The position numbers were made by a program, and so were the translations under genes. From positions 17,422,001-17,486,000 of the forward strand of contig OU612073.1 of the NCBI GenBank assembly GCA_914767715.1: DNA of 64,000 nucleotides, in the 5' to 3' direction. Under the pieces are notes generated by a model. The model was not told where the DNA came from and searched no databases. It saw nothing but the letters and a program-made list of their open reading frames with translations. This DNA is from Membranipora membranacea (lineage: Eukaryota > Bryozoa > Gymnolaemata > Cheilostomatida > Membraniporidae). Shown here piece after piece: positions 10,168 to 22,789 of this stretch (position 1 is its first letter; each line of letters starts with the position of its first letter).

Positions 10168-12739
10168 CAATTATGAACCGACACAAAAGCTTTGCTTAAT
10201 AGGAGACCACTGGAATGATGAAAATGTGACTTTCTGCTAAAATAATCCATGATTAACAATAATTGTCTTTTTTGTTTAGATGGTGTAGATTGTAGAACAT
10301 CATATGACAACATTGTATATTAAAATGCTTTTTACAGTTGTGAAAAATAAAATGATTCAGATAAAGATATTGTATGTATATATATATATATATGTATATT
10401 CAAGAATGTGCCTCATCGACGTCTGAGCGGTATCCAGTTATTTTCTGCCAAAAGATTTCATATGGGATGCTTTGTAACGCATAAAAAGTACTTTCAGTAA
10501 AATTAAAGCTGTAGTAAATGTTTTTGAAAGCAGCGGAAAGTCTTGCAGTATTGTGTCATCGTGCCATTCTCTCTCTCTTTCTCTCTCTCTACGAGGGGTG
10601 ATTTCTAGCTTTCAATTGTGACCCTGCAATTCTTGACTATCCTGTGCAACGCCGCGGCACAACGAGTGCGTGTAGCATCCAAGTAAGCCGAGCTGTATAC
10701 CAACCATATACTATGATATTGGCTCTGGACTCTTTATTTCACTATTCTTAAAATAGTGGTTTGAGCCCAATAACAACTGCTCCAGCAAAAGGTGGAATGT
10801 CCTGAGAAGTTGACTATATATACATATACATATATATATATATATATTGGATTATATGGTATACCAGTATCACCATAATGACATAAAAACAATCAATCTC
10901 CATATTGACCCAAGTCTTCGATATAAATGTTCTGCAAATAATTCACTCACACCTGACAATGCAGTTGCTAGATTTAAGTCCTAGGACCCCTGCTCCCATT
11001 GTGCTGTCTTTTATGTCCAGAAGCCTCAACAACTATGTTACTATCCTTCCATAACTAGGGAAAGAAGATTTCAAATAACATAAGCAGAATTTCCATGCTC
11101 ACCAATGAGTTCTGTTTTTTGGGACTGATTTCCAGTGTGGTAAATCTGCATAAAAAAGTGTTCATATTCGTTTGCAGTCAGATCATTCAAGTATTACCCT
11201 TCAATATCAATTACATGATTTATTTTGAATTGCAATCTGTTGAAAGCTGATTCTCGATATACCATCTTCTGCTGAACATTTGACAGATAGCATAAACCTA
11301 TCAAAGCAGTATAAAGGTTAAATATAGTACTTTTTAGACTAGAGAAAGTAGTGAACAAACTACGTCAATGATGGATAGATAGTGCAATAAAATCTCGTAA
11401 GATAAATTATTCAGGACCGAGCCATAAATTTATAGAGCTTGGTTCGGCACAACCTGAACAGTATGAATACAGGCCATAAAGGGTTTCAAAGCCAATGACC
11501 TTCAGGGGGCAATTGCCAGATAATTTCATTAAACCTTCTTAAAATCTCAACAATCACACTGGAGGGGGGGGGGGGGGCACCAGGACAATAATAATCATTT
11601 AATTATATTTAATGTCCATCTAAACAGATTATACTATTGACTTTTTAGGTTAATGACAGTAAATCTCCAGTAACTCATCAATCAATCCAGGTTTTCCATA
11701 AAAGAGGAAGCCTGGCCTTGGTGAACTTTACAACATGAGGAAGCTGTTGACCTTGCTAGAAGGGAACACATCCTGTGAAATAGTAGTCAGGTATCCTTCA
11801 ACCATTGTTGTGATTTTCCTCAATTGAGTTTTGCATAAGGAAGGAACTTGAAACTTGTTCAGCTCAATAGGAAAACTCAGATATATTTTTATGTTATCGG
11901 TTTAGGCTGAGGTTTAATTGCATGTGGGGGACGGTCTCTCTTAACTTGGGAATTCAGCCGGGCAAACTTACTGACATCTAAAAACGATCCCAGTTAATAG
12001 GATCCTGATTTGATGAACAAACTATAACATATTTTTAATATACAGCCAGTTCAGAAATCTTTCATATATAGCCTAAAGAGGTCACAGTGGTGGTCTGTCT
12101 TTCATGTACCTGTAATGAGAGCATGGGAGAGCGGTTATAAATATGATTGTGTATTGTTTGTCATGATACAATTCTTTATCGTTACATTTGAGATCTAAAG
12201 AGAAGTTAAGTTCATTCAAAACTTTACTATTCAACCATAAATTATTGACTTGACCAACATCATTGATGATATTATTTCCAAATACACTCTGCTTAACAGG
12301 AATTGTTTTCAAACAGGAAATATAGTTGACTTTAACTTTCACATAGGATTTATATGTTGCTCATGGCGAGCAAGAACTGGATGAAAGTAAACAGTGTCAA
12401 TATGAGTCAGGTTTTTGCAACTTCTTGTTTGGTCTGGTTTGTTGTGTTCGCCTGATACAGATGAAGGATGTCAATACCTTCCTCACCATACTAAAACGAA
12501 AATTTAGGACTTGGATATCAATCAATGGAGAATTTGATATGACATTTAATAACCTGAAACGAGTTTTTGAATCATACAATTTCAAAGGTTATTATGATGA
12601 CAACTCATTGTGTTTTGCTTTTCATTATCTTATTATATTTTCAGCTTTAGCTATAATGTCATAATGATGCTAGATGTCGATTTTCAAATGGATGGATTGC
12701 AATTTAATGATAGTAAAGGGTAATTTTAATTTAACAGTA
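10168..12739. other. 3' UTR, then no gene recognised
   Basis: The first 180 bp are the D8C 3' untranslated region. (TA)n runs lie near 10,377-10,394 and 10,820-10,848, a short CT tract near 10,570 and a G run near 11,563. Small open frames at 12,082-12,664 overlap on both strands and show no known domain. Confidence 0.4.
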
Positions 12740-13560
12740 GCTCTATGGACCCCCCCCCCGCAAAATTAACCCCCCCCCCAAATTGCAATATATCTATCTG
12801 TAAATCTAAAACAGGTGGTTGTTTTTCGCGGGATCAAGCAATCATTACAGTGGAATATCAGGGCGCACAATATGACAAGCTCAAAAGTGATTATTTCTCC
12901 TCTCATTTTTGTGACCGACTGCCTTAACTCACAGGCTAATGCTTGATGGAGGTAGATTTCATGATGAATGGATGGGGTGGTTGTTTTCACACGGCTCATG
13001 AACCTGCAATGAAAAGGATATAACCCGGTGTGTCATGAATTTTTTACCGTTCCATCTATGATTCGCCACAGAGTTTTCTCTTGACAATCACACAGTCGCT
13101 GCAAAATGATAATTTATTCGGTTCGAGACTTTTTGACAGAACATCTTAATGAGTCAGCTTGGGGTGTGGATGTTTTTACGTGGCTCCAGCAATGGGTTTA
13201 TATGTAGGGTTACAGTGTTTAGTGCGATAAGTATTGTAGTAGAAACTTTTTCAGGACTCTCACTAACAAATACTGAATAGCAGTGCAGTTCTAGATAGAT
13301 ATTGGGGTTGGGGGGTGTTTTCGTGCGGGTCATGGAGCTCCTGTGAAATGCAAATCACCCTTTACGCTCATTACATTGTAATCCATCCATCTGAAAATGG
13401 ACCACTAGGACCATAATGACACCTACACTATGGCTGTAAAATAACATAAGATTCCACCAGTTATTTCCGAACCTACAGTTCATGTAAGGCGCTGTGGAGG
13501 TGGTTATTTTCGCGCGGCTTAAGCAAAGCTTTGTTGAGGTGTAGCAAAAATTGTGGTCTT
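12740..13560. repeat. Diverged array with about 170-bp period
   Basis: A phrase of the type GGTTGTTTTCrCGCGGctcawG recurs near 12,811, 12,974, 13,150, 13,312 and 13,499, that is every 160-190 bp, with a further copy near 14,103. The phrase ends are best conserved; the DNA between is strongly diverged. This looks like an old satellite-like array or a set of related insertions. No coding content is seen. Confidence 0.5.
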
Positions 13561-13989
13561 AACTCAATACAAAATCAGCAATAGTACACATTGCCACTAG
13601 TTGGTTTGTTCAGCCATCACTGCATGAGAGAGTTTATCCTCATTAAGGTGCCTAAGTATGATTTTGATAAATGTTCTTACTTTGGCGATGGTAGATGTTT
13701 GCAAGGCACTCCAAGGACAGTGTGTTCTGTGATATGGTAACCGCACATCTATTCACGCTTAGTGCACCTTTCTTCGCAAGCTAGACGTCTCTAAATCATA
13801 GGAGCTTCAAAAATATCTATTAGGTACTAAATGAAAAAGAGGCTATATACACTCAAGCATATTGTTAATGAGATTCCAGAACCATCCCCTGTACAGCTTG
13901 GGCCATCATGGTGGCAGCCAGAACATCACGATATGCTCCAGTTAGTTGATCTGACACATTTAGAATGATCCTAAACAGCTGGGCCGTTG

Positions 13990-14150
13990 AAATGGGCAGT
14001 CATCGATAAGGGGACACTTTACAATAGGGGGACAGTTTACAATAGGTATGTCGCTATTATAAAGTGTCCCTGGGACAGTTTACAATATTGTAAAGTGTCC
14101 CGGGGTTGTTTTCACGCGGGGGACAGTTTTCAATACTACACCGGGACGAA
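13990..14150. repeat. Direct and inverted GGGACAsTTTACAATA motifs
   Basis: At least five copies of a 16-bp motif (GGGACACTTTACAATA or GGGACAGTTTACAATA) occur here in both orientations, including one back-to-back pair around 14,066-14,100 that makes a near-perfect palindrome. Function unknown; may be the end of a transposable element. Confidence 0.7.
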
Positions 14151-14155
14151 TTTAC

Positions 14156-14470
14156 TTTATATGACATATCAGGGGCACTCTGCGAACATCACAATATTTT
14201 GAACTATTTAGGAAGTGGTGAGATTGACTTCAGGTGCTCTTACACTGACCATGCAGAATTTTCACAACACACTGGGCAAGATGGCTTATTTGGATTTTTA
14301 TTATATGGGTCTGTTGGCATAGGATAATTGTAGATTTTCCTTCGTTACTTGATGGTTACAATCCGAGTATTATGGCTGGTGCTAACTAAGTCATGAGAAG
14401 TCCTTCTGACAATATAAATCAGTATTGGGTCGGACAGGGAGGGAGGGTCATAAACTAAATGAGGCACAAC
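14156..14470 (+). repeat. Dispersed repeat, copy 1
   Basis: This stretch is homologous to 27,420-27,725 in the opposite orientation. Both copies contain a segment that reads YTDHAEF in one frame and a shared block 'ccttctgacataaatcagtattgg'-like. A high-copy repeat is likely. The two copies keep a similar reading frame over about 45 codons, but stops follow, so no gene is called. Confidence 0.7.
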
Positions 14471-14559
14471 CATACAGCTGTTAACCAATCTTCAGATGAT
14501 TCACCTTCCTACCAACTCGAAAAATCACTGAAATGAGTACTGAAACCACCTCTGTGAGA

Positions 14560-15110
14560 ACCTTTTTTTTCAAATTAATTAAAAAAATTTGATTGAATCA
14601 TCTGTCCATACAGGTCGCGATAGCCGTCCCGTTTTCCATTCATGCATTCTGATTCACAGTTTCAACCTGATTATAGCGTGATTTTTCTATTATTGTTGCA
14701 TGGCACATCTATCAATGGATAGTCAGATTTTATTGCTAGCGATAAATACTTTAATTCGGACGTTATATTGTATAAGGATAAGTAACAGGAACTTTACTGT
14801 AGATATGAGACGGGAATACGGCTAAAACATCGATTCAAACATTAAAACTGACTCGAATTAGTGAACCCTAATAGTCACTGTGCTATTTATTGACGCTCAT
14901 TACTTGGCTCTCCTAGAAAATTTGTTCTTTTAATCATGGGCACTTATAAAAAAGACATACGACTGCAAAATACTCTAAGGGAAGAGAAATTCAGTTTTTT
15001 CGTTGACCTATCAAATTCTCTGCAGAAGAAATTTCACCTTTGTCTCTGTTTCCTTTATGGATGTGTACAATACGGAAATAATACCAAGTCTTGATATCTA
15101 TTACACTTCT
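14560..15110 (-). other. 3' flank of lectin locus B
   Basis: Non-coding sequence homologous to 300-800 downstream of locus A. It supports descent of locus B from the same duplicated segment. No gene. Confidence 0.6.
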
Positions 15111-16174
15111 CTTTCAAAAGCAAAGCGATTGTGGTAGCCGTAGTTATACGGATGCCAGTATTGGGAATCGGAGTAAGCACAATGGGCGGTGGTGTTTCTT
15201 TCGTAGAAATCTGGTGCCCATCTTTCGATTCCTGGTTACTGATAGCCAGTAGCTATCCCATCCCATCTCCATGCACCATTTGTTTCGTTCAGTCTGATCG
15301 ATAAATATCGGCCCAACCCTATATACAGGGTTATCGTAAACGAGAATTAATGTTCTGATTCGATTCAATCAAGCTTAATCACATAAAATATGTTTAACCA
15401 GAAAGCTGGAAGCAGAAACACCATATATGAGGAAAATCACAGCTTCTCTGTCTTTTTGAAAGATCGATCAACAGGTTTCAAGTCCAGAAGTGTTTGCATT
15501 TGGGTTAAATAGTACAGACTCTCTAAATATCCAGTTTATTGTAAGGGGACAGAAATAAACTTCTCCCTCTTCATCGACCTTACTCGGTGTCTTACACTGT
15601 GATATAATTTAGGGGAGGTAGCTCCATCGGAAAAGTTGGCCTATGATGTCATATTCACCTCAACAGCTATCAATTCTCTTATACAAAACAAGCGTATCAA
15701 TGTTTATCAGTAAATATTAAAGGTTGATATATGTATTGTATTTTTCGGTTGATACCATTGGACCTCCTGAAAGTGTATCATTCTAATATACAAAAAGTCA
15801 AGAATACTTTTAAGTTGAATCAAAAGTTAAGCTTGCAGAGATAGATATCAGTTTCTGTCAGACACGTTATCAGTTGGGATTTTTTTAGTTTCCTACTCAC
15901 CGCTCAGGTCACCAATGTCCTCTTCAAGCTGACTTTTTTCTCTGAAAGCCATTGCTAGACATACAGCTGAGAGAACTAAGCAAAGGGGATTGTTGGGATT
16001 GTTTAAATTTCAGTTGTTTAAAGATCAGTTGCGATTGTTTAAATTTCATACTCACAGCTCATACCACAAATTTCATCTTCAAACTGATTTTTTTCTTTGT
16101 AAACCTTTGCTAGTCATACAGTTGAGACAACCAAGGAAAGAAAAAGCAGAGCCACAGTAGCAAAAGTGATCACT
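15111..16174 (-). pseudogene. C-type lectin pseudogene (locus B)
   Basis: Pieces of a lectin gene like locus A remain on the minus strand. The second-half lectin exon is at about 15,111-15,332, where the frame equivalent to locus A has a TAA in place of a Phe codon right after GIATGYQ, and the WIGL motif reads SIRL. Two copies of the membrane exon follow upstream: 15,903-15,985 (partial, ending at a donor gtgagt) and 16,056-16,174 (ending at a donor gtgagt, with an in-frame TGA in the membrane segment and cut at its 5' side by a palindromic insertion). The first-half lectin exon is absent from the interval between. The gene therefore cannot make a lectin. Confidence 0.8.
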
Positions 16175-16278
16175 CTCTGACAGTATAATATGAGTTAGCC
16201 TGTCTTGACAAGCTTTGTTCGGTGGGGGGAGGGAACAAAGCTTGTCAAGACAGGCTAACTCATATTATACTGTCAGAG
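16175..16278. mobile_element. Perfect 46-bp palindrome with a 12-bp G-rich loop
   Basis: Positions 16,175-16,220 and 16,233-16,278 are exact reverse complements, separated by ggtggggggagg. The left arm starts inside the membrane exon of lectin locus B, where the paralogues at 2,150 and 18,178 continue without interruption. It is therefore an insertion or a rearrangement scar. No target-site duplication was seen. Confidence 0.9.
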
Positions 16279-18147
16279 TGTAACTGATATTTTAATTATT
16301 CTTGGATGATTTAATTACTGAAATGGTATCATGTAGAGGAATATCCTGGCTGCAAAGTTCATCCCATGATATTATTTTTTTACAGTTTCCATGGCTATAC
16401 ACAGCCTATATATATCGGACAGTTTTGGCATTTGCTAAGCAAACTCCTTATTGGTAGCGACAGAAGAGAACTGTTCTCATATCTTTTTCTTACTAACCAT
16501 CTAACCATCAACGGAGAAAGAGGTACCAAACTGGAAGTTCTACAGCAATACTGTCTAGTATACAGAGATTGACAAACGGATAGAGATTGCTGAGTACATA
16601 CAGATCTTTCAAAGAGAGGTCTTGTTGACATAATTAAAGTTCTACAAGCAGAAATAAAAGGTAAATTAAATAAATTTTTATATCATACCAATTGCATAAC
16701 GTGCATAAATTGTTAGATATCCTAGTAGATAAAATTGTTGTGCACATACTCATGTGCTCTTTATTTACATTTTATATAATTAGTCAAGGTTCAGCTCAAT
16801 CAACCAAGGGGTGGGCCAAAATTTAAAAACTGTGTGAAACATACTTTATAGAGTTTTCTTCCCTTGTCCAATGCGTCATCGTTCACTAACCTAATAAAGA
16901 AGTAGTCTGCTCTAATTAAATGGTGTAACATGGAGATTAACCTATTGGTTCTTTATTCCTAGTATTTTTCCATCTTTTAACTATTCATAATAAGGATACA
17001 TTCGTAAAAAGTAAATATTGAGTTGTGAAATGTGTGATTTAGCATTGTCCAAAAGTCAAAGTTTTGCTTCCGCTTGTTGTTTTCCCTATTAGATCTGTGT
17101 CCACCACGCCAATTATAAGACCTGCTTAAGCAATCAGCAGAGGTCCTTAATGGATATTCTGAACAGGTAACCCTGTCAGCGACAGATACAAATCAACACA
17201 AATGGCTATCTGCTCAGCACATGACCCTTCTCCATTTATATTCTACCTCAGTGATGATATAAGATATGGATTTCCCTTGAAGCAGGTGGTTTTTCTATTT
17301 TATTACAAACTAGAGAATAAGGTGCATTGAACTGTGCATTTAACTGTAGATATATTCACTTTGTGTGTTGGCTCCACCCAACCAATCAGAGCCAGCACTT
17401 ACACTGACTAGTGTATTCCCCTGGCATGGCTGACTTGTATTAGACCAGGTTTACTGGGGTTTTGTTGTCAGTGAAGAGCCAATATTTGGATAGTTAATGT
17501 ATAATTCAGTTGACAGTTTCCTGTGTGCCCCATAGTTAATAAAAGCTTCTTTTTCCACATCCACAATATGTCATTGGACAGCATTTTTAACATGAAGCAA
17601 AAATGTCATGACTCTGTATCTTTTTTTTTCAAAATGAAAACAGTCAATGCAACGGTGATAGTGTTGTACTGGTTTCACTGTTCTAAATTGATGGGTACTC
17701 ATTGGGTGGGTACTTATTTTTTGCCATATTAGCCCATGATCTTTTCCAAATCATCATGACAAAAAGTGTGATTGCTTTAACACGAGAAAGCAAGAAGTGT
17801 CCTATTCAGTTTCAAGTTCTCATCATATTTTAAGTAGAGACTGAGCAGGCAGGAAGGTGGAATCTAAAGGGATAAGATGGAAACTGTTGTCCAAGAGCCA
17901 TATTAAACAATGAAGGGGATATAGAAAGGAAGTGGCAGTAGGTGTCAATTAGTTTTCTAATTATTTATTGTGATTATGGAAATCGATTGAACAGCTAACC
18001 TTCATTCCCATGTATTTTAACTTCACACAGATATAATTCATGTGACCCATCCTCCCATCAATATTCTAAATTGTTTACTGGTTAACCACTCAATGACCAA
18101 ATCACATGGACATAAGGTCACAATAATAAATGTCCTTTGTATTACAG
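16279..18147. other. No gene recognised
   Basis: Intergenic AT-rich sequence between the divergently placed lectin loci B (minus) and C (plus). The first exon of locus C, carrying the start codon, should lie here but was not identified. Confidence 0.4.
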
Positions 18148-20752
18148 ACCAACATGGGATATGTTCAGCCGTAAAAGAGTGATCACTTTTGCTACTGTGG
18201 CTCTGCTTTTTCTTTCCTTGGTTGTCTCAACTATATGTCTAGCAAAGGTTTACAAAGAAAAAAGTCAGTTTGAAGATGAAATTGATGGTATGTGTTGCGA
18301 AGTTGGGTTCTAATCAGGATGGCAAGATATAAAGCAGTCCACTCACCATGAAAGTCAGTAGACAAGTGCTCATGTGTGTCTCTTCAATCAAGGTCACGGT
18401 CAAGTCAGTCTCTGTCATATATAGGTTAGGGAAGCTGATGATAACTCCTTAGTATGTACAGAGAGGACAACTCAAAGATACATGTACAAAGTACATGTAT
18501 GACAACATGACAACAAACCTTATGATAGGACTACTCCACAGTATGAGCTGTGAGTATGATATTTAAACAATCCCAGGGACATTGTGTCTGTGTCAGAAAA
18601 TAATATCAATCTCTACAACGTTACCTTTCCGTTCAAAAGTGAAACTGAATAACCATCAGGTCATCTAAAAGGCGTTCATGTTATCAAGTGCATCGTACTG
18701 AGAGCTAGAGAAGTGTTTGTTTGGTGCATTAGCCCTTGGCTATTTAAATTTTTTTATTAAATTTAAAGCTCTCAGGATTATTTTTATATTTGAAGGATCC
18801 ACTTTCAGGAGGTTGAAAGTAGTGATATTAGCATGATTTGATTTGAATTTGATTGAAAAAAAAAATTGTATTGCATCATCATGATTTATTCAATTTTTTT
18901 ATGTAAACATTTTTTATCTTTGCCTCTGGAAAAAAGTCCCTGGACTGATAAAAGTATTCAGGAAGGCAAAAAACCGCCATTCCTACCAAAGCATTCTCAC
19001 ACCAATGAACAGAAAAACTGAATTTTTCCAACAAGGGTAGTGTTTAATGATGTAACCGATTTCAAAGTGCTAAAACTCAGGGTCTAGGGAGTATGTTATC
19101 TCCCCTGCGCTAGATGGACATCAAAAAGATGATCCATTAACAGTATTACAGTAAACCTAGCTCTGTTTTCACTAGGACATTTACCAGGCTACAATACTTA
19201 CAGCAGAAATTATCACAATGCATTATTGGTCAAAGGTCAAATCTGTAACAGGGTAGATAACATACTCTAAGTCTAAACCCTGAGTTTTTGCACTTCGAGA
19301 TTGGTTATTTCATTCAATAATGTCCTTGTATGTGTGAATTTGGTTTTTTTCATTCATTTATGAGATTAATTTGGTATGAACAATGGTTGTTCTTTGCTCT
19401 CCCAAACACTTTAACTACCAGGATAAAATTGTGCAATCTAGAGCCAAAAAATACAACATCAACCTTTACTAGTTACTCTCTTTATCACACTTTGCCAATT
19501 CTCCATTTTTGTTGATGATACGAGGCTGTTATCTATACGGTCTTTCAAATTTGCTGCCATGCCACTTGTGCTGCCTTTCAAACCTTAAGTGTTGAATAAG
19601 GCCTTGTGTTTTCTCACGTGATCTATCCTTCCAGTTGTCAGATTTGTATGCCTTTTTTTGGAGTTACATAGTAGGATATTTTTCCAGCTTAAGATGATTC
19701 TTTGCTCCTCTCGAGAGTCTATTATAATCGTATTTCTATCTGTTTCTTGTTACCAATGGGTATCATTGTTGGTGGTAAAGTCTGAAATTTCCTTTTTGGT
19801 CCTGAGATTTCCAGTTTTTGACCGTCCTGAAGATGATTCTCACTTTTTTTCTGGTAATGCCTACATTCTCCTACTCAGATTTACTATTATTATCCATCGT
19901 TATCATAACAAAGATATTGATCACTCTAACTGCGGAAACATGTGAATAAACCGTCTCATTTTTTAGAGGCCAAAGTCACAGACGAGTTAGAGAATGCTTT
20001 AGAGCAGATGAATGCATCATTACAAATATGTAAGTCAAATACCATTACTCATTCATCATAATCTATGTTGGCTCGATATGACCATTGGGTTAAATGGTGG
20101 TGATGGTCTTCTGCCATTCACCTCATTTCCATTGATCGAACTTAGCTAAGCGCAGAGTGGTGCGGGCCATACAATATTCACCTGATCGAAATGAGCGTGA
20201 AGATTCATTTTGTGCTGAGTTTTGCAATCTAAGTCGAGCTTGCTAGCCAGAGGAGTTAGAACTTGTACATATAAGCGGGAGATCCAAGCATGATTCCTGA
20301 TCACGGCAGATCAATTTGAAGTTTCAGGTTAATTTCAGATCATTGAAACAACTGCATTTTACTAGGGCAAACCAAGAGTTGATAACTCGATCTAGCTCTA
20401 TCTTAAAATTTTCATGTAAACGTTATGATGGTAAGATATTGATACTGTGTAAGTATAGCATCAAATGAGTCATGGTGAGCATGAAACCTTATTCCAACAT
20501 TGTCAGCCAATAATTTGTACTCCCTTTACTACTCTGATTTTATAGTATCTGGTGAATTCGGGGATACCGCAGTAGTAAAGACATGTTCCAATTCAAGCTA
20601 TGTCCTTAGCCCTGTATCACAAACTTGCTTCAGAATAAATCATCTATTGAGACGTTGGTATGAAGCGAAGGCCTACTGTGAATATACTGGAGAACATCTG
20701 GTGACATTTCAAACATACCAACAAGCAGAATGGTATGCAACATATAGTAAAA
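18148..20752 (+). pseudogene. C-type lectin gene lacking its last exon (locus C)
   Basis: Three exons join in phase: 18,148-18,287 (basic tail FSRKRVITF, hydrophobic membrane segment, then a charged stalk KSQFEDEID), 19,967-20,029 (extra stalk of 21 residues, ELENALEQMNASLQ, helical) and 20,546-20,752 (first half of the lectin domain, SQTCFRINHLLRRWYEAKAY and EHLVTFQTYQQAEW). Acceptors are gtattacag, attttttag and gattttatag. Frames are open throughout. The second-half exon with WIGL is not present downstream, although the flank homologous to that beyond the exon in locus A begins by about 21,230. The last exon was most likely deleted. The remaining exons look undamaged, so the loss may be recent, or a distant exon may be used. 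Confidence 0.75.
19053..19309. mobile_element. MITE with about 45-bp imperfect terminal inverted repeats
   Basis: The ends taaccgatttcaaagtgc and its complement flank a 0.26 kb element. The inner part of each arm contains the phrase agtatgttatct or its complement. A TA at each end fits a Tc1/mariner-type target. It lies in the first intron of lectin locus C. No transposase is encoded. Confidence 0.7.
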
Positions 20753-21680
20753 GTGAGTGTTGTTAAAGGGATAATACACTTCTGATCTCTGTTTGGCAGC
20801 CAATGGAGCACAGAAAAATGTATGTACATACATAAACTCCTTATTTGTAATTCAAAACCCCTTGTTCTGCTCAAATGTGCATTCTAAATTGTAGTTGTGC
20901 ATCTCCAACAAGAAATAAGACAACTAACAGAATTGCTTGTGATCTGAAAAAAGCTAATTTTGTGAGCAGTTGTGTGCTCCTACCTCTTGGTTGGTGTTTC
21001 AATTCTACAGATACTCAGAGTGCGCATGTGCAATGATGATGACCTTTGGACTTTAGCTTGTTATTTTCTAACAGCCCAGCTTTACACTTTTATTATCATA
21101 TCCGGTTATGGTAGTAAAAGTGTTGACCAATAGGATCACTAATATTTCTTAGTTATATGCCAAAACCGATGTTTTAGCCATTTCAATGTCATGCCTAGGT
21201 GTGTTCCTGCTTTTTTATCGTTATTCATAACATACCATTTAAATGATAAAAGTATTTATAAGTAGCAATAAAGCTTGACTATCCAATGAGAGATGTGTCA
21301 TGCAAAAAGAATAGAAAATTAAAGTTAGGCTCAGGCTAGAACAATAAATCGGAATGCACAATAAGATCAGGACGGCTATCGCAACTTGTATGGTAAAATA
21401 AGTCTGACATAACTTTTGAATTTATTTTACTAAGGCTATTACAAACAGGTCACAGTCAGCTACCAAGTATAACCCTTGAAAGATGCCAAATTTGGGCTAC
21501 ACAATTTAAATAAGCCTGCAATGCGTTGTTTTCACGATTCGGTAACTGGAGTCACCTTCTATGTTCCAAAGTGAAGACAACTGCGTAAAAATGTCAAATT
21601 GACAAATGTAGGGAGTTTACTTCCTGATGTAAAGGTGCATCATAAACACTCATAATAAGAAATACTCAGTGTGGTCTGTT
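20753..21680 (+). other. 3' flank of lectin locus C
   Basis: From about 21,230 on, the sequence matches the reverse complement of 1-520 (downstream of locus A), including the 'gcaataaagcttgactat' and 'ggtaactggagtcacct' stretches. The lectin exon expected between 20,753 and 21,230 is missing. Confidence 0.7.
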
Positions 21681-22789
21681 GAAATTAATCCAAGCAACAA
21701 GTAGCTCAGCTGTAAGAACTGTGACTTATCTGTGGGTAGTCGTCAAAGCATTGAGTGGAGCATCGCTAAATAAAAGCCTGACTATCAAATTGATTTATTC
21801 TCTCACTCTCATCTGAGTATTGTCCCTAGGAGTATTGTTGCTCCGGTATCGAGAAGCTGTATTTGAAGTAAACATCAGTTAGCTGAATGTTTATGTTGTA
21901 CAACATAATGAGACATGAGTCAATGATTAAATTGCTGTTTCGGCCAAAGGATTATCATGAGCACAACAAGCTACATGGATCCATTGACGCACTAGCTAGT
22001 GACAAATTAGTATGGAGGTAATTTGGGTAAAACTATGCTATAGTATTGTTAGTAATTGGGCAGTAAGCAAGTACAAAGCGGTATGGTCAAACCAGGGCAA
22101 CCCAATGACAGCCACAATAATGGCAACCCACCCGCACCGGGGCCGGCAGACAAGGCGGCACACAACAGCAACGATGACCGAGCAACTGCCCCACATTAAC
22201 CTGATTAACCTGATGTCTTATGAAGGCAGACTCTATTGACAATACAGTAAAGGACATGACACGCAGTATAATATAGACTATATTTTTATACTCCCTGATG
22301 AGTGTTTCTGAATGTCTGACGCTGACAGCTTGATGTAACCTGCTTAGTGATCTTTTAATAACTCCAAAAATCCAAGTTGGAAGCGCAAAGACTATAATTT
22401 TGCAATCAGGACAAAAAATATCCTGAAACTTGAAAATAAAGATTAAGATGTTCACTCAATAAACTTGCATCTTCAACAACCTATTGGTTCAGCGAAGATG
22501 GTATTGAGCTCTGCAGAACCCATGAGCAGACAAATGGCATCAAACTCAGAATAAGAATCAGGTCCTAAATCTCAACCTTCGAAAACATTGACTACTAAAG
22601 ATACGCTCAATTCAACAGTTGCCCTCCACATTGTTGGAGATGACTCAACCAATCAAAATTATGAAAAGCTGCAAATGATCGAATAGCAGACACTTTTCTT
22701 GTGGGGATCACATCATGGAGGGAACCTAATGATACCTTGAGTGTTGGGAAAAACTGTGATGCTTATCTCTTATGCGGCTTATCTCTTAA
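21681..22789. other. No gene recognised; GC-rich islet
   Basis: No supported gene. A local GC-rich stretch at about 22,100-22,200 opens frames on both strands, but these have no domain or codon signal. Confidence 0.4.

Noticed and set aside
22012-22455. Overlapping open frames around a GC-rich islet
   Set aside because: Frames are open on both strands because of composition; no domain seen.
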